DNA from: Dipteris shenzhenensis
Lineage: Eukaryota; Polypodiophyta; Polypodiopsida; Gleicheniales
Assembly: GCA_047967505.1 (NCBI GenBank)
Contig: CM106538.1
DNA: 64,000 nt
Reading direction: 5' to 3' (one strand)
The notes beneath the pieces were generated by a model. That model had not been told where the DNA came from. It saw only the letters and a program-made list of their open reading frames with translations, and made no database searches. Made by a program: the position numbers and the translations under genes. Shown here piece after piece: positions 19,330 through 31,306 of this stretch (its first letter is position 1; every line of letters starts with the position of its first letter).

Positions 19330-19825
19330 TCTGCTAGTAGGGAGAGATGGAAAGAATAGCAATATGCCTTGGCACCCTACGGCCCCAAGGGCGTTTTATT
19401 GTAAAAGAGAAGGAGAGTGCTAAAGAAAAAGTGTTGGCCCTCCCTTCAAAAGGTGACTTGTATAAAAGGCCAAATGGTTGACTTTGGTCTTCATTGTTGT
19501 TTGCACAAGTTTGAATAGAAGCTCCCTCTTCTCTTCCAAGAGTGTTTTCGGTGTTCTCTTGTTTCCATTGTAGTGCCCTTGTGTTTGCCACTCCATCCCC
19601 CTTCACTCTCTTCTTCCCTTCTCCTTCTCCCTTCTCTTCTCTCCTCTCCCCCTTCCCTCTTTCTGTTGTGGAAACACATTGCAACAATCCAGAGTTTGCT
19701 TGAGTGACACTTGCGGATGGCTCATGCCTTGCATTGCTCTCACAAGGACTAGCTTGGAGTGGAGGCTCCATCGGCATCTCTTCAACATCCCCATGACACG
19801 TGAGTCATTGCCGAGACCCACACAC
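19330..19825 (+). mobile_element. LTR fragment of the same gypsy family as 52455-53060
   Basis: The block ccctcccttcaaaaggtg ... gactttggtcttcattgt ... ctccttctccc ... gtggaaacacattg ... ctctcacaagga matches the reverse complement of 52480-52850 in order and spacing. It is therefore a second copy of that LTR family in the opposite orientation. TATAAAAG at 19461-19468 is a plausible LTR TATA box. No primer site follows the end near 19825, so this is a solo or truncated LTR. Confidence 0.75.
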
Positions 19826-20019
19826 TAAATATCTAATATCTATCTATTTGTAGTAGTGTCCTTGCCTCTTCTAAAAGTTTAACACTATTTGCATGTCTTT
19901 TCCGTCGATGTTCACTCGCTTTTGGTAGATGGACAAAAGCTATGTCATCAAAGAGATCTACTAGTAGGTAGGCCTCTGTAGTGATCTGTAATGCTACCTA
20001 TGCCTCATCTATTATTCTC

Positions 20020-22560
20020 CAAGCCCATTAAAAAAAAAAAAATCTCTAGTTTGTATGATCTTGTGTAAAAATTGAAAATTTGGCCTTTGGTATGAGGAGA
20101 TCCATAGAAGTTTGGTAATTGTAGATCTTTCTCAAAGCCTTTGTGGCTATCTTGAACTACCTTCTTCTTCAAAAGAGGAGGATTTGGCACCCAAGAGCGA
20201 TAGCCCATAGGTGGAGGGTGATTCCATGAAGGTTGATGCAATTGTGGATGACATGCTTCCAAAATGGATTCATAGCCCCCACAAAAGTCTCATTATCATC
20301 TTCCTTAACCTTTTCTTTTGCAATATATGTACCAAAGTATAAAGTATGGGTCAAGTGCTGACCACACTACAGCCTTTTCCAACCTTTTATAATGTTTTCC
20401 CCTCATTCACAATAGGCATTGCACAACTTTATCCCATACATCGAACTCAATGTCACGTTTGAGTCCGTGATGTTTTCCTTTGTAGATAGAAATATCAAAT
20501 GACACCACCAAAACTTGGTGTGTATGGAATATCTCCTAATTTCCTTTCTTTTTTTTCATTTTTCTTGGACAAAGTGCAATCCCATATTTAAAAGCACTTC
20601 TCAATTCTTTCAATCTTATTTTGACTCTCTACTTTTGGCTTCAAACAAATGATATACAAGCAAATAAGCTCCTCGATTGCCCTTATGATAGCATAAAGCA
20701 CACATTTGTGTACCCTCTCTAAGAGGGTAGCCAGGATTGTTTTCCAAGGCTTATGATTTCTATTGAAATGATTTGGTGTCTTGCTTTGGGCAATGTTTCC
20801 AAGTCTACCAACCCATGGTTTTCAAATCAAAAATTAGATGCCATTTACTTTGTAGGATACATAGCCTTCAACCTCAAGTAGCTCACCACTATTATATCTA
20901 TTTGTCACATTAGGAATACATGTGGTAAAAGAGCACTTCAAAACTTCACCTGATTCTTTAGGGATGTGAAAAAGATGAGATACATTACTTTCCAACACAT
21001 CTCAAGTATATGCAATTATACAGGTACAAAAATGTTACCTCAAATGTAGCTTACCACTAATATTCTAATTGAATGATGAATTGCTTTGGGTCATCAAGGG
21101 CAAGCTCCATGTTTAAAGTTATATTTATTAGTGTTAAACTAAGTCTTCCTAACTTTTGACCTTTGACCACTTCAAATTCATCAAGTTTTAGGATAATCTT
21201 CAATTTTCCATTGCATTCTTCCATAGGTATATATAAAACTTGAACATGGCTTGCAATATTCTTTGAACATTCATCACAAAGTTGTTTTTATTTGTCATAT
21301 CAACCCTCTACAACTTTCCATCATGTATTTTCACACTTATTATACTACAAAAATTCTAAGGCTTACCAACTAGTTCAAGTACCCCCAAATCCAGAGCGTG
21401 ACAAGATTTATCAATTTCTATACTGATTCTAGTAGTGGGGCCTTACTTTTGTCCCAAGTGAAAGGCATGCTTGTTTTAGATTCTTAAATATGAGGCACAC
21501 TTATGCATTGAATTAGAGGCTATATTTGATTTGATTAAATCAGATTTGTGCTGATGTATTATAGATTCTAGCACTTTTTCTGTGAAAACTTTTCCCACAA
21601 CACTAGAACATTCATCATGGAGACGAATGAGCTCTAAAAGAGTCCTACAAGCTACAAGCTCTAAATAAATGGCTCTAATACCCAATTTTCTTAGCCAATT
21701 CATCAATTGTAGCTACTTTTCCTTTTGCACAATCATGCACCCATTGGAGTGTTTTTTATGTATATCTATTTTCTTGACAAGTCTGAAATCTTCTCCTTTA
21801 AAGGCTATGTTTTGCATTTGAAGTTGAAGGATTTGTATAGTACTATCTGCCATGTGAGCATTTAGTGTCTTCATGTTACTTTACAATTCTTGATTCTCTT
21901 TATAAAGTCTAGCATTCCCTCTGTCCTTTTCGATGATTGTGACATTCAGATTCTATATAGATGACATGCAATGTTATTCCAAGCCTCTAGCATTCTAATC
22001 CTTGCATCTATTTCAAAAACCTAAAATAGATAGTAGATATGAAGAACATCATCTGCCATGTGAGCATTTAGTGTCTCAATCAATGTTGATTTGTAATTCT
22101 TGATTCTCTTTCTAAAGTTGCATTCCCTCTCTCCTTCTCGATGATGGTAACACTTAGATTCTGTATAGAGACATGCAATGTTTATTCCAATCCTCTAGCA
22201 TTGTAATTCTTGCATCTATTTCAAAAACCAAATATTGATAGTGGATATAAATAACCTTATCTCCATGATCTTGTAACCTTTGACAGTATCCTCACAAGTC
22301 ATTCTCACCCTCGCACAAAAAGTTCACAAAACTAGCCAACCTATGGAATTGTGGAGCTTGTGAAGAGACTGGGTTTGAAGGATATGTCTTCCTATTAAGC
22401 CATGGATCACTGTAAACATTGTTGAAATCACTTTCACTTGCTAAATAGGATTCATTGCTATTTAAATTGGGATTCATGTGCTTTCTCCATTCATTTTGAA
22501 AACTACTGAAATCACTTGGACTTGCTAAAGTGGATTCATATCTATTTAAAATGGAAGCAT
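20020..22560 (-). mobile_element. Gag-like remnant of a decayed LTR retroelement
   Basis: Minus-strand frames contain Pro/Asn/Trp-rich text of the type seen in plant gypsy gag tails (HQPSWNHPPPMGYRSWVPN near 20190 and SDFNNVYSDPWLNRKTYPSN near 22400), with stops between. An 88-bp imperfect duplication (gaaatcact...ctatttaaa) lies near 22424 and 22512. No protease or RT motif was found. The assignment rests on composition only. Confidence 0.4.
21845..22255. repeat. 206-bp tandem duplication
   Basis: Copies at 21845-22050 and 22051-22255 both begin atctgccatgtgagcattta and stay alignable to the end (tgcatctatttcaaaaacc), with substitutions and small indels. Confidence 0.88.
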
Positions 22561-22750
22561 TATCAACATCAATTTGAAAATGAATGTTAACTTTTATCTT
22601 GTAGCACCCACTCTAGTTTTAAAAATTTTCTCCTAATAAAACATATCTATAACATCAATAAACTGCTTTCCTTAACTCAAACTTTAAAACGTGAAATAAA
22701 ACCTTATATAAAGAAAAATCCTCAACCAATAGCAGCAAAAGAGGAATTTA

Positions 22751-22846
22751 GTCAGGAGCCCCACATTCTAGCAAAGTCTTGATATCATTGTAGTGTCCAT
22801 TTTCAGCCCATGTAGAGAGGCACACGTCCCTCTCTACTAGCACCAT
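22751..22846 (-). pseudogene. Ankyrin-repeat-like fragment
   Basis: A 32-residue open stretch on the minus strand ends at a TAA (22748-22750) and contains TWAENGHYNDIKTLLECGAP. This resembles one ankyrin unit (family pattern TPLHWAAENGHxDIVKLLLExGA). The usual TPLH start is degraded, and no neighbouring repeat could be read. It could be a captured or dead gene fragment, or chance similarity over one unit. Confidence 0.45.
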
Positions 22847-25207
22847 GTTGGCAATCGAATGGTGAAAATTCAACTCCTCTAGGAGGATGCAATGAAGGTA
22901 ATGAAATCAAATGCTTCCCTTGAATTTGAACTTGTAGTAGCTTGATCAAAATGGGATGAACTTAAATCCAAGATCTTAGTGTTGAAACACATTTTAGATT
23001 AGTTTCCATGGAGGTCTAGCTGACATTTTCTTTTCATAATTATCAAATAATTGCACTATGATTTTTTGATTATATACTAAAATGACATTTTCTAATAAAA
23101 TGTCAAAACAATATTATAATTTGACACTTTTGGTGCTCGGGAAATATACCACCTGTGTGCAGGTGAGTGCTATAGAAATAGTTTACTCATTGCACTAAAA
23201 ACTACTTTTATAACTTGAATAGGATAGATAGTGGTACTTTGACACTAAACTCACCATAGGAGTTTGTGGCTATACACAAGGGTGGTCAAGGGAGAGAGTG
23301 AGAGATTTGGATGATTCTCATTACTTGACTTGTACTTTATTAGAGTCAATATTTACTCTTATATTGTAAAATACATGTGATACATATTTTCTTAATCAAA
23401 TTGTCTAAGTCTTCAGTATACACATTATATCGAAGGATACACATGATACCTATTTTATTAATCAAGTTTTCTAAGTCTTTAGTATTCTTTGCTTTCTTAT
23501 TGCATTTATCAATGTCTAATTGTATAAGTTGATGTTAAATTATGAATGAATATGTGTAATCATATAATTTATTTTTTGCTTTAGTTTGTTCAATTTTGAT
23601 GAGGATTATTTTGAATGTTAGAGTATGAATTGGTTTCTTCATAATGCATCGATTTGTTTGATCAAAAGTATTGTAAGGTAGTGTTTCTAGCAAAGAGATA
23701 GAATGAATCAAGACTTAGGAAACTACTATGGATTTTTCAGGATTGTATCCCAAGTTGGTGATCATGTTGAATGATGGGCCATCAACTTCAAGTGCCATCC
23801 TCTTTGGAGGAATTAAAACATTTTATATCCTTAGCATGCTCCTATGCATGGTATATCCCTAATAATTGAATATCATTTCTTCAAAATGATTTGACTAACC
23901 ACCTTAAACCCAAGAATATTTTCAAGCCCTAATGAAAGGAGTTATGGGGATAAAAAGGAGAGGATGAGTGACAAGGAATCAAATCCATGAACCCAAAAAT
24001 GATTTAGTGAGATCGATGTAGAGGTAGTCCATGTTTTCTAAGAGACGGGTTTATATAGACTAACAAGAACATATTTGGAGTTGGGCAATGTTCAATCCAT
24101 TTGACAAATTTGAGCAAGGAAAGGAATACCCATTTTTAAATCATTTAGTTATTTTTTGGCTGATTTAGAAGACCAAAAGGCTAAGGGAGGGAAGAAGGAA
24201 GAGGTAGGTAGTTTATCATTGAATTTGGCTTTATCTTTTCAAGTGCTCCTCCCATAGTTCCTTTGGTGCTCCTTCGACAAGTTAGTAGGGCCTAGCATGT
24301 CCACCAAATGGGATTCAAAAATTCTTCAATCAATCCTCCAATGATGCCTTTGCCTTAGGTCTCAAAATCATTCTTCCTCTTGTGACCCTTGCAGTACATT
24401 GGGATTTGGTACTCTTATTCCATGATTTTCATAGGATTTTAGGGGAAGATCCCCAATTGCATCTACAAGAATTTAATTATGTCCAACCATAGTCGAAGAT
24501 GTATACAAAATGGTGCACTTCTCTCAAATGTTTAACTAGGCTTGGACATGGAATGCTGGATTGTATCTTGGGTGGATACCCAACTACTAGTAGAGCTACA
24601 AAGATCTCTTTAATGAAAAACTTAGGACAATGATTACTATGCATGGTTTATTTTCAGGATGACACAACCTCAAATAGGGGCCAATAGAAACTGCAAAAGA
24701 TTATTCCCACGCAAGGTCCAAGTGTTGATTTGACAAAGTGATGGTTGTATGATGCCTATTATAGTGTCACAAAACCAATCATTTGAGGTTTGAAGTGACT
24801 AATACAACTATATGTGAGACGTGAAAATCCATATACACTAGCTACTGCTATGGCTAGTGTAATAGCTAAGCAAAGGCATTACAAGCTCATGATGGGAGTA
24901 GTAGAACAACTAGTCAAGTAGGAGTTCCCGCACTAGTGTTGACACCAATGCTCCTAGCTATTGTTAATCCATTGATCCAACACCCCCTTTCGGCGTATTT
25001 GATACCTCATGACAATACTATGAATGAGGTAAAGGATATGATTCTATATTTTCATTTCACAATTGATGAAAATTTCAAGGCTTTTGTTGCTCTCATTAAT
25101 ATTAAAAAAAGGCACACATTACATAGGGTCATAGAAGACATTATGTTCCAAACTTAGGTCTTACATGCCAAGCTTGCAAGTCAATGGCCACAGATCTGAT
25201 GCCTCAT
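22847..25207. other. AT-rich sequence, probably the gag region of a decayed gypsy element
   Basis: No conserved motif. It leads up to the zinc knuckle at 25208 on the + strand, so its right part is presumably the gag region of that element. The frame at 24936-25157 is unassigned. Confidence 0.35.
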
Positions 25208-27030
25208 TGTGAGCACTGTTCGAGACCAGGACATAAAGAAGAGACCTATGAGAAGAAATTGTATGATATGACAAAGAATGAGACAAGTAGCCATATGTTT
25301 AACCCCCCCTATTTATGGTTGAATGTGAATATGATTTAAAAGGCTAAGCGTTTATCAAAGGATCTTCTACTATGAATTAATGCACATAAGTTAGTGGGCT
25401 ATTATGAGCTAGTGATACCCACACATAACAAATAGGTACATATCATGACCTATTGTTGTAAAACAAAGAATTTAAATACTAAAGAGGTTTCATTGAATAC
25501 TGTGCCAATAGAAATCACAACTAACCTGTTAGTAGTCATTGAAGAGCTCACTAAGGTAAAGCAAGCCTACATGAACTGATTGAATGAGAATCCACGTTTG
25601 AATGGGAAAGACACTAGGATGAGTAAATATTGAGAGGCCTATTAAAACAAGATATAAAGATATAGGGAGGAATAAGGGTAGGCTCAAGTATTTTCATCAA
25701 CCTCTACTAGGTTTTGAGCCATGTGATTATTACATGGACCTAGCAAAGTCGCCTATGTCTATGACAATGCTACAAGCTATAATTCAATGAATAATGAGGA
25801 TACTATTTAAAGATACAAAGAATATCTTAGACACACCCCTAATGAATAATTTCATGACAATAGCTCTAATTATAGCAAATAAGAGTTACTCATGATCTAC
25901 ATTGATATTGAGGGAAAGACTATAGTGAGATGCCATAGTTGACACTAATTCGAGAATGAGCATGAGCTTTGAGACATTTGAGAGCTTGGGTCTAAAGATT
26001 TCAAGCTATGCCTTCCAAATAATTAAAATGGAAAATGAGAGCAATGACATTTATGAAGGAATATTGTATCAAGTCCCTACATAGGAGTATCAGGGTAATT
26101 ATAATGTAGGAGCTCCACATCTTAAAAACGGCAGAAGGTTAATCACAACACTCCATGCTACTAGGGCAACCATGGGTTGTAAGATTTTATTGTCAAATTG
26201 ATATTTTCATGGGGGATCTAGATTTGGGTAGAGGTAAGAATTCAATAGTAATTGACACATACCCAAAGGCTTTGCTCTCAAAATGAGCAAAAATGTTTGA
26301 CACAAGCTATTGAAATTTTGAAGATGACACCGAATCTATGAGTAGTGGATTTTGGATTGGGGGATATCTACAAACTAATCCAAAATGGATGGGAGAAATA
26401 GTCTTTAATGGCTTGAAGACAAAGCATTGATGATTGTAAGAGAGGCAGATGTCAGAACAATAAATCTTGGCTTTGTTTGAGAACATTAAGAATATGTAGG
26501 GAGCATAGCATTTAGATGGCAAACTACAAAGGCAATTGATGCAGCTATGGCTTGGACTTACAAGGATTTAAAAGGAATCATCCTTCGTTCACACTAGGAA
26601 CCAAGCTAGTTTGACAACCATGCTATCAATTAGTCTCGATAAGCTACACTTGATATGCTATGCTGAAATTATGAAGCTAATCAAGGCTTGGCTCATCTTT
26701 CCAGTATAAATTTTTGAATTATGTTCACTTGTTGTCATGGTTCCCACAGAGCGTTCAAGTAGACTATGAGTTTGCATTGATTTTAGGGATTTGAACAAGG
26801 TGACCATACTAGATTCATACCCATTACCATTCACTGATTAAAAGCTTGATCAAATAGCTAGTATAGAGCTTTACAATTTAATGCAAGGTATAATTAGATT
26901 GATATTACATGTGAGGATAAGGTAATGACCATATTTGTCTTACTGTCTAGGTTTTTTAGTAGCCATGTTATACCCTTTATGTTGCAGAATGCCCAATATG
27001 AAAGGTTTATCAAAAATTCATTTGGCAATG
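25208..27030 (+). mobile_element. Decayed Ty3/gypsy element: zinc knuckle, protease, reverse transcriptase
   Basis: Three landmarks occur in gypsy order on the + strand. The zinc knuckle at 25208-25249 reads CEHCSRPGHKEETY, with the last Cys changed to Tyr. The retropepsin active site near 25938 reads VDTNSRMSMSFETFESLGLK, with DTNS in place of DTGS. RT text from 26770 reads VCIDFRDLNKVTILDSYPLP, followed in another frame by HVIPFMLQNAQYERF (about 26960-27015). Stops separate all parts. No integrase or LTR could be assigned. It is a long-dead insertion. Confidence 0.78.
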
Positions 27031-27388
27031 TTGATATGAACAACTTTGAGCCCCTTATTTCTTCATTGTACTCTTCCATTTCTTCCATCCATATGGGGTC
27101 TCTCCCTCCATTGTAATGATGCCTTACATTGGGCCCATCCTTGCATTGAAATCCCTTGCCAAGATAATTGCATGCTCTCTAGAAAACCTAGCTATGAAGG
27201 GCAAAACTATATAAGTAAAAGATGAAGCTTTATAATATGAGTAAAGGATGTAAGTGTAGAAGAACTAAAACCTTTTAGGAAGATGAATATGTAGCCACTC
27301 CTTAGGCTTTTTAAAAAGCATCAAAACTTCTTCTAGATTTCTCAAATTGTTATCTTGTGGATGAATCATTTTCTACTACATGTTCTAA

Positions 27389-27456
27389 CATGGTTTGAAC
27401 ATAGGGCATTAGACGTGCATAGCATGGTTTGAACATAGGGCACTAGACGTGCATGT
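27389..27456. repeat. 34-bp tandem duplication
   Basis: Two copies of catggtttgaacatagggca followed by Ntagacgtgcat, starting at 27389 and 27423, with about one internal mismatch. Confidence 0.9.
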
Positions 27457-27631
27457 CTAGATTTTATTGTAGGAAGGCTCACCCCTTAGTTGAGTGTACT
27501 TGGATCCTGAGAAGGTAAAGTGTATCAACAAGGAGATTCCTATTCCATAAAATAGTTTTCTAGCTCTAGAGCTCTTTGGGAGGGGCATGCAGTATAATAT
27601 AGGTGCTTCATCAAGGACTTGTTGAGGATGG

Positions 27632-27820
27632 TGTGAATTGCACGAGACCTCTAGGCCATTAGGGGAAAACCCTAACCCTAACCCTAACCCTAAGGGGTTC
27701 ACATGTATATCTTCACGTTTGTGTTCAATACAGTGTAGTGTACATCTAGCTATATCATGTGCACTCCTCTCTCTCTCTCCCTCTCTCACTTTTGCTATCA
27801 TGGTATCGGAGAACTAGGTG
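27632..27820 (+). mobile_element. LTR-like end with telomere-like repeats, plus tRNA-type primer site
   Basis: The stretch ends in cttttgctatca and is followed at 27801 by TGGTATCGGAG, matching the initiator-Met primer site for 10 of 11 bases. Inside it lie four perfect CCCTAA units (27670-27693) and a CT-rich run. A diverged copy occurs inverted at 30040-30206. The left LTR border is uncertain; tgtgaattgc at about 27632 is a candidate. Confidence 0.55.
27670..27693 (+). repeat. Four telomere-like CCCTAA units
   Basis: Four perfect CCCTAA hexamers, the complement of the plant TTTAGGG repeat minus one T. They lie inside an LTR-like sequence and are followed by unique sequence, so this is not a chromosome end. 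AACCCTA is also the plant telo-box promoter element. Confidence 0.85.
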
Positions 27821-30039
27821 CTCGCACTCCATGAGTGTCAAGCCCTCCTCTCATGAGGCATCTTCCATTGAGAGAGTTTTCCATCAAAGAGAGTATAAGC
27901 CCATGCAAAGAGAGTTTTCTGTGAGAAAAAGATAGGATTAGAAATATTGTCTACTTGATTATGAGAGAAAGATAGGATTTAGACTTCTGTTATTTTGTGA
28001 GAGAAGAATTACTTCTCAGGCCTCCATAGCTCTACAACAAGCACCTACATCTCAGCCTTCGAGCTTCATCAACTGCAAAAGAAACTTAGGAAAACAAGTG
28101 CCTCAAAGGTCCAAAGCAATGCGACACCAACCTCGTAATATCAAAAGTAAAACTACGCCTTGAACCACTAGACAACAGCTCAATGGCTCTACATTAAAGG
28201 TTGACACAGTTTCCAACAATAGACCAGCCCCTACAGCTCAACACACTAGTGACCAAAGGCTTCATAGCGCCATTTGACATCTACAATGAGGTGACCCTTC
28301 TCCATCATACTCTCATGGCCAACCAACCAAAGCTCTAGCTCCAAAGCTCACCAAACTCCATGCCTTAAAAAACTTCTCTTTGGTGACTCCAACAGTGATA
28401 GCCAGCTTCTCCAGCACCAAGTGACTCCTTTCTATTATGTTGACTACCTACATCAAAGGCAGCACCTCCAACAAGCCTAACAAAGTCTTCACAATAATTA
28501 AGTCTCCTCCAACTATGTCAACGCAATGCATGCACGATAACCAGCTAGCAATCTTCTAATCTCTTCAATGCGAGCTTCAACGACTCCTCGAAGCGACCCA
28601 GTTGACCTCAAAGGAGTCTATAGCAACACAAGTGACCTGTACAAATGACCTTCAAAAGCAACACCCCCTCTCTCTTACAAATAATGGCATCGTTAGCAAC
28701 GACCTCACAATGACTCATTCAACACGCTCACTACTCCAACCGGCCTCATCGTCTAAAGCCTTCACGGTTCCTACATAGCAAGGCACTAGATATAGTGCCA
28801 CACTCTGCTCCAAGCTCTTGTAGCCCAAACTATCAGCGGTCCAATCTGCTGACTACACTTCAGCAAGCAACTCTCCACCATGGCCAATAGCGTGCCACCT
28901 CTAGCTCGACAACCTCTCACTGCCAATGCCATGACCAAACAACGTCTTGGCATCTGCCATGCAAGCAAAATGAGCCTCAATTGGCAACACATGCATCTCC
29001 AGAGGTTGCATGGAACATGCTTCACCTCACAACAAGAGCACAGCTCTTCAACGCAGTCGCTCTAGTCTCAACGACTACACGAGCCTTCTCCAATGGTTGC
29101 AACCTCAGGCACTTAGCTCCCATACACTCAAGCTCCATCAATGACTCCTCTACTACTTGTCCAACATTCTCTAGCCAATGGACGATGTCAGTGACCAATG
29201 ACAATAGCTCCTATAGCACATAGACTACAAACTATTGACTAAATTGGCTCCATAAGTGTTGCATATATGATCAGCCAGTGCCAAGCCTTCATGCAATGAG
29301 CCGATTGAAAATACAAACCTCTAACTAAAACGACAAACCTCACAAAATTAACTCCAGGCAACACCCGTCACAACGAACTGATCACTCACGGCTTTAGTAG
29401 ACAATGCTCCAGTCAAGACTCTCTCCCACCTGGACCTCAGCGCCCATCAGCTCCTCCTCACATAGCCTCCCTAGCCACAAACTAAGAAAACATACTTTCT
29501 ATGGCTCCTCTAGCCAGCAAATGGTCTACATCGCCCCCACCATTCCAATCGGCTCCTATAAGTCTCTTCGCTTTGACTCAACAAACGCCTACAACCTCTA
29601 AATGACTCAAAGTCTCTACATGATCACAGATTGTAGCTGATGGTCCTCTAGCTCCTCACGTCCATAGGAGCCCGATGGCTCATCAACTCCATCAATAGAA
29701 TCTCACAAAGATTTTGTCAAAATCTCTGTAGATTCCAGTGATCCACCATGTCACCTTTATCCTCAACCTCACCATAGGTTGAGTGAGTGGTCAAAGATCT
29801 TCCATGTGGTAGGCTTATCTACCACATCATTTGCTATGGAAAATTGCCACATCACTACCACATGGTGCCCTATCCATAAGGGCCACATCATTGGAGGGCC
29901 ACATGAGTGCCTTATCATACACTCCGTGGAACTTGCCACATCAATAAGGCATTCCTTATGCCACATTCAGTGGTCCCACAATTGCCACCTCAGCTACCCA
30001 GTCAGCAATGCCATGCCACCATGTGCAATGTGGCAATGC
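27821..30039. other. Non-coding internal region between inverted LTR-like ends
   Basis: The + strand is C/A-rich and T/G-poor, with recurring short words (caacgactac, agctcc, ctccaa). From 29730 to 30020 the word CCACATCA or GCCACATC recurs many times. Open frames of 60-97 codons here overlap on both strands and show no family motif. Sequence of similar composition recurs at 38640-39650, so it is probably the non-coding interior of a non-autonomous element. Confidence 0.45.
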
Positions 30040-30206
30040 ATAGTCATTAGTGCTAGCTATGACAAAATATGAAGAGGGGAGAGGAGAAGAGTGGAGATGA
30101 GGAGAGAGGGCACAGCTAGAAAGCACACCACAAATGACTAACTGTACACTAGATTTAGTTGTAAAATGTAGAATACATACAAACCCTTTTAGGGTTATGG
30201 TTAGGG
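30040..30206 (-). mobile_element. Inverted partner of the LTR-like end at 27632-27820
   Basis: On the minus strand, CCCTAA, CCATAA, CCCTAA (30189-30206) is followed by agggtttgtatgtattc...ctagtgtaca...tgctttctag and a CT-rich run. This is the same order as at 27670-27790 on the + strand. Its outer edge abuts the truncated RNase H text of the old copia element at about 30211. Confidence 0.55.
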
Positions 30207-30210
30207 CTAT

Positions 30211-31306
30211 GACCAAGGAAAAATGTATATCCCTATGTCGATCTCCTGGTCTCATGATCTTTGGCGTAGTCACTGTCACAGTATCCATGCAACCTTGGAT
30301 GACTTCCTTTGCATTCTATTCCAAACTATCTTGTACCTCTAATGTATCTTAAGACTCTTTTGGTTGCATTCTAGTGAGACTATTTGGGATTTGCCATAAA
30401 CTATGCAAGTGAACTTATTGCATAATAGATATCTGGCCGTGTGATAGTTAGATATATAAGAGATCTGATGAGCTGTCGATAGTACCTGTCATTGATGGTA
30501 GGCTTTTCTAAATCTTTTGTAAGTTTCAAATTTCAGCTGATTCATAAAGGTGCTGTTTGAATCTCTCCAGAACTCAATTCCAAGACAATAGTGCGTAAGT
30601 CCAAGATCTTTCATGTCGAACTCTGCAAATAAGTCTTCTTTCAACTTTTTTATGAAGCTCTCATTGCTTTCAGTCACAATCAAACAAAAGTGCAATAGTA
30701 ATGTCTTCCCCCTGAACTTTGTAGTAGAGAGTATGATCTGCATTGGGACTTTATGTATCCCAGATTAGCAAAATACTTGTCTATTTTGTTGTACCAACTT
30801 CTGGGTGCTTGCTTTAAGCCATAGAGACTTTTCTTGAGATGGCAAATTTGATTCTCTTTTCCTGGTTCAACATAACCTGCTGGTTGTTGCATGTAGACTT
30901 CCTCGTCTAGATAACCATTCAGAAAAGCATTCTTGACATCAAGTTGGTACACATTCCATCCATTGAGTGTCACTAGTGATATCAAGAACCATATGGAATC
31001 CATCAGATTCTTTGCTACTAGAGCATAAGTCTCATCATAATCCTGACCATATTGCTATGCAAATCCTTTTACAACTAGTTTGGCTTTGTATCTTTCAATG
31101 CTTCCATCTGGATTATACTTTGTAAACCCATTTGTTTGCGATTGCCTTATTTCCTAGTGGAAAGTATACTGGCTCTTCTCTAGCCATAATGGTAGTCAGA
31201 AGAGCATAGTTAGTGGTTTTAACCTAAATTGCTTTGCCTTTCTGAGCATATGTCAATTTGGCTAGAGGTTTGCTTTCCCTAGTAGACCGTTTGAGTTGCT
31301 GTGGTT
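30211..31306 (-). pseudogene. Old copia element: linker, reverse transcriptase and partial RNase H
   Basis: Read right to left on the minus strand: acidic linker ending QLKRSTRESKPL, then KWVYKV, DYDETYALVAKN, VYQLDVKNAFLNGYLDEEVY and LYGLKQAPRSWYNKIDKYF. Next come an RT tail with SLIYLTITRPDIYYA and LRYIRG, then RNase H (LHGYCDSDYAKDHETRRST) cut off near 30211. Stops and frame changes break it. The catalytic YVDD box is missing: the text passes straight from LLLHFC to LIVTESNE, where the family has YVDD before LIVTG. It is therefore dead. The other half lies beyond the young insertion at 36803. Confidence 0.88.

Noticed and set aside
27670-27693. A chromosome end or ancient fusion point marked by CCCTAA repeats
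   Set aside because: Only four units, embedded in an LTR-like sequence with a primer site directly downstream and an inverted copy nearby. A telomeric origin is not needed.
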